DNA of 5,174 nt, taken from NCBI GenBank assembly GCA_003132125.1, contig PKWT01000376.1:1-5174 (forward strand). Reading direction: 5' to 3'. Numbering within the stretch: the stretch's first letter is position 1; the number at the start of each line of letters is the position of its first letter. Shown piece by piece: positions 3,694 through 5,174 of this stretch. This stretch comes from Micrococcales bacterium (GTDB taxonomy: Bacteria > Actinomycetota > Actinomycetes > Actinomycetales > Dermatophilaceae). A program made the position numbers and the translations under genes. A model generated the notes under the pieces. That model saw only the letters and a list, made by a program, of their open reading frames with translations. It made no database searches and was not told the DNA's origin.

Positions 3694-5174
3694 GTGCATG
3701 ACCCTTCCCGCCGAGAGCTGCCACGGATGGCTGTTGCCGGAGCAGTGATAGCCGTGGTTCTTCTCCTGGCCGCATGCACCACCGACTCCGCCGATGTGGT
3801 TCGTCCTGGCCCGCCCGCGGCGGCTCCTCGGGCGGTCGCCAACGGGTCCTTGCCTGTGGTTCGGCCGCTACCGGCCCCGGTGGCAACGTGCACGAACGCT
3901 CCGGCGGGATGGAGCGCGCTGGAGAACCGCCGGCTCGGGGCCAACGGCCTGCCGCCGGGCGGGTCCGTGCCGGGGATCGGAGAGGTGGGTGGCTACCTTG
4001 ACTCCTTCACCGCGGTATGCGGTCAGAAGATGTCCGTGCATCTGTCCGCCTACCGCGGTCCCACGCAGGTGCGCCTTCGCGCCCTGAGGATCGGCGACTA
4101 CCAGGGTCGGGGCGCTCGGCTGGTCTGGCAGTCGCCCGTGCTGACCGCCCACCGGCAGCAGGAGGGCGTGCCGACCGGCCCGGACCGGGTCATCACCGAG
4201 CGGTGGCCGGTTGCGGCGACCATCCCGGTCGACGCCAGCTGGCCGCCGGGCATGTACCTGATCGAGATTGCGCCGCTCGGGCCGGGCCGACGGTCGTTCA
4301 TCCCCCTCGCGGTCCGCACCTCCGGCGTGCGATCACGATACGTCGTCGTGCTCAGCGACCTGACCTGGCTGGCCTACAACGACTACGGCGGCCGCAGCCT
4401 CTACTTCGGCCCGGGCTCGACCCACACGCAGCGTGTGGCCAACCGCTCATATGTGGGCTCGACCGACCGTCCGCTTGCCGGCGCCGGCCTGCTGCGGGCG
4501 TTCTTGATGGATGTCCCGTTGATCAGGTTCTTGTCCCGCAACGGCTTCTCCTATGACGTCACCACTGACAGCTCCCTGGACGCTACGCCCGCTCAGCTGG
4601 TGGGCCAGACGACGGTGCTCATCGGCGGCCACAGCGAGTACTGGACCAGGCGCATGTATGACGCCGCCCTCCAGGCGCGCGATGCGGGCACGAACTTCGG
4701 TTTCCTCGGCGCCAACGAGATCTACTGGCAGGGCCGGATCGAGCGCGACGCGAGAGGGCGGGAGACCGCCCTGACGGTCTACCGCGACTCCACTCTTGAT
4801 CGACTGGCCAAGGCCAACCCCGCTGCCACCACCATCGAGTGGCGCCATCCACCGCTGTCGCGAGACCCCGCCGCTCTGGTCGGCGTGGGCATGTCCGTGG
4901 TCGGCGTGCATGGCGCCTACGTCGTGAACACCACACCGGACTGGCTCTTCGCTGGAACGAAGTTGCGGAAGGGCTCCGTCCTGGAGATGGCCTACGGCAA
5001 CGAGGTCGACGCCCAGGAGCCCCCGACCGGCCACTCCCCGGCCAACCTGCAGGTGGTGCTCCACGGGGTGGCTGTCGCGACCGGCAGAACCAGGCCGTCC
5101 TCGGTCACGGCCGCCTACTACAACGCGCCCAGCGGCGCCGGTATCTTCGCCGCCGGGACGACGTACTGGGTCTG
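3694..5174 (+). CDS. N,N-dimethylformamidase large-subunit-like lipoprotein (3' end beyond the window)
   Basis: The 493 visible residues match the large (beta) subunit family of N,N-dimethylformamidase, which hydrolyses dimethylformamide to dimethylamine and formate at an iron centre held by two Tyr and one Glu. The family core is clear: RYVVVLSDLTWLAYNDYGG (about 220-240), SLYFGPGSTHTQ, VPLIRFLSRNGF, GGHSEYWTRRM (Tyr316), GTNFGFLGANEIYWQ (Glu342) and EMAYGNEVD (Glu437). Which of these bind metal cannot be assigned here. The N-terminus is a lipoprotein signal: basic SRRELPR, a hydrophobic run AGAVIAVVLLLAAC, and lipobox Cys28 followed by a Pro/Ala-rich linker. SRRELPR also resembles the twin-arginine motif. 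I chose GTG 3694 because it supplies this charged region; ATG 3727 would remove it. Neither has a strong ribosome-binding site. The small subunit is not in the window. The natural substrate is unknown and may not be dimethylformamide. Confidence 0.85.
   Translation, partial: MHDPSRRELPRMAVAGAVIAVVLLLAACTTDSADVVRPGPPAAAPRAVANGSLPVVRPLPAPVATCTNAPAGWSALENRRLGANGLPPGGSVPGIGEVGGYLDSFTAVCGQKMSVHLSAYRGPTQVRLRALRIGDYQGRGARLVWQSPVLTAHRQQEGVPTGPDRVITERWPVAATIPVDASWPPGMYLIEIAPLGPGRRSFIPLAVRTSGVRSRYVVVLSDLTWLAYNDYGGRSLYFGPGSTHTQRVANRSYVGSTDRPLAGAGLLRAFLMDVPLIRFLSRNGFSYDVTTDSSLDATPAQLVGQTTVLIGGHSEYWTRRMYDAALQARDAGTNFGFLGANEIYWQGRIERDARGRETALTVYRDSTLDRLAKANPAATTIEWRHPPLSRDPAALVGVGMSVVGVHGAYVVNTTPDWLFAGTKLRKGSVLEMAYGNEVDAQEPPTGHSPANLQVVLHGVAVATGRTRPSSVTAAYYNAPSGAGIFAAGTTYWV

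Noticed and set aside
3427..3699. Minus-strand open frame of 90 codons before the lipoprotein gene
   Set aside because: It has no ribosome-binding site, atypical composition and no recognisable family; it probably arises by chance in GC-rich DNA.

Overview
The window is high-GC DNA with actinobacterial character. Most codons end in G or C, two certain coding regions begin with GTG, one gene appears to be leaderless, and the gene families are typical of Actinomycetota: a ClpC-type N-domain protein paired with a small helix-turn-helix (HTH) protein, a lipoprotein-like dimethylformamidase homologue, and a stand-alone PIN protein. Genus cannot be decided from the sequence. No rRNA, tRNA, CRISPR array, transposase or phage gene is visible.

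Layout from left to right. Positions 1-1192 (minus strand) hold a nearly complete FAD-dependent L-2-hydroxyglutarate oxidase (lhgO) that runs off the left edge. A 273-bp divergent intergenic region follows, with a 13-bp perfect palindrome at the likely lhgO transcription start and a strong hairpin. Positions 1466-1861 (plus) encode a PIN-domain protein with no visible antitoxin. Positions 1862-2199 have no convincing gene and end in an 11-bp-stem hairpin (2200-2236) that separates the converging plus and minus transcripts. Positions 2245-2427 (minus) encode a 60-residue protein of unknown function.

The centre of interest is 2528-3364. A promoter whose -35 and -10 boxes sit inside nested inverted repeats of GTCAA/TTGAC drives two overlapping plus-strand genes: a 78-residue HTH protein, apparently translated from a leaderless start, and a 189-residue protein made only of the two Clp N-terminal repeats, with no ATPase module. 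My reading is an autoregulated DNA-binding/Clp-adaptor pair, a split counterpart of mycobacterial ClpC2-type proteins. The direct evidence is the gene overlap, the domain content and the operator-like promoter; the function is inferred.

After 329 bp without a recognisable gene, 3694-5174 (plus) encodes a predicted lipoprotein of the N,N-dimethylformamidase large-subunit family, cut by the right edge. The genes do not form one pathway. Only the HTH/Clp-N pair is clearly an operon, and the other genes have separate promoters or opposite orientations.
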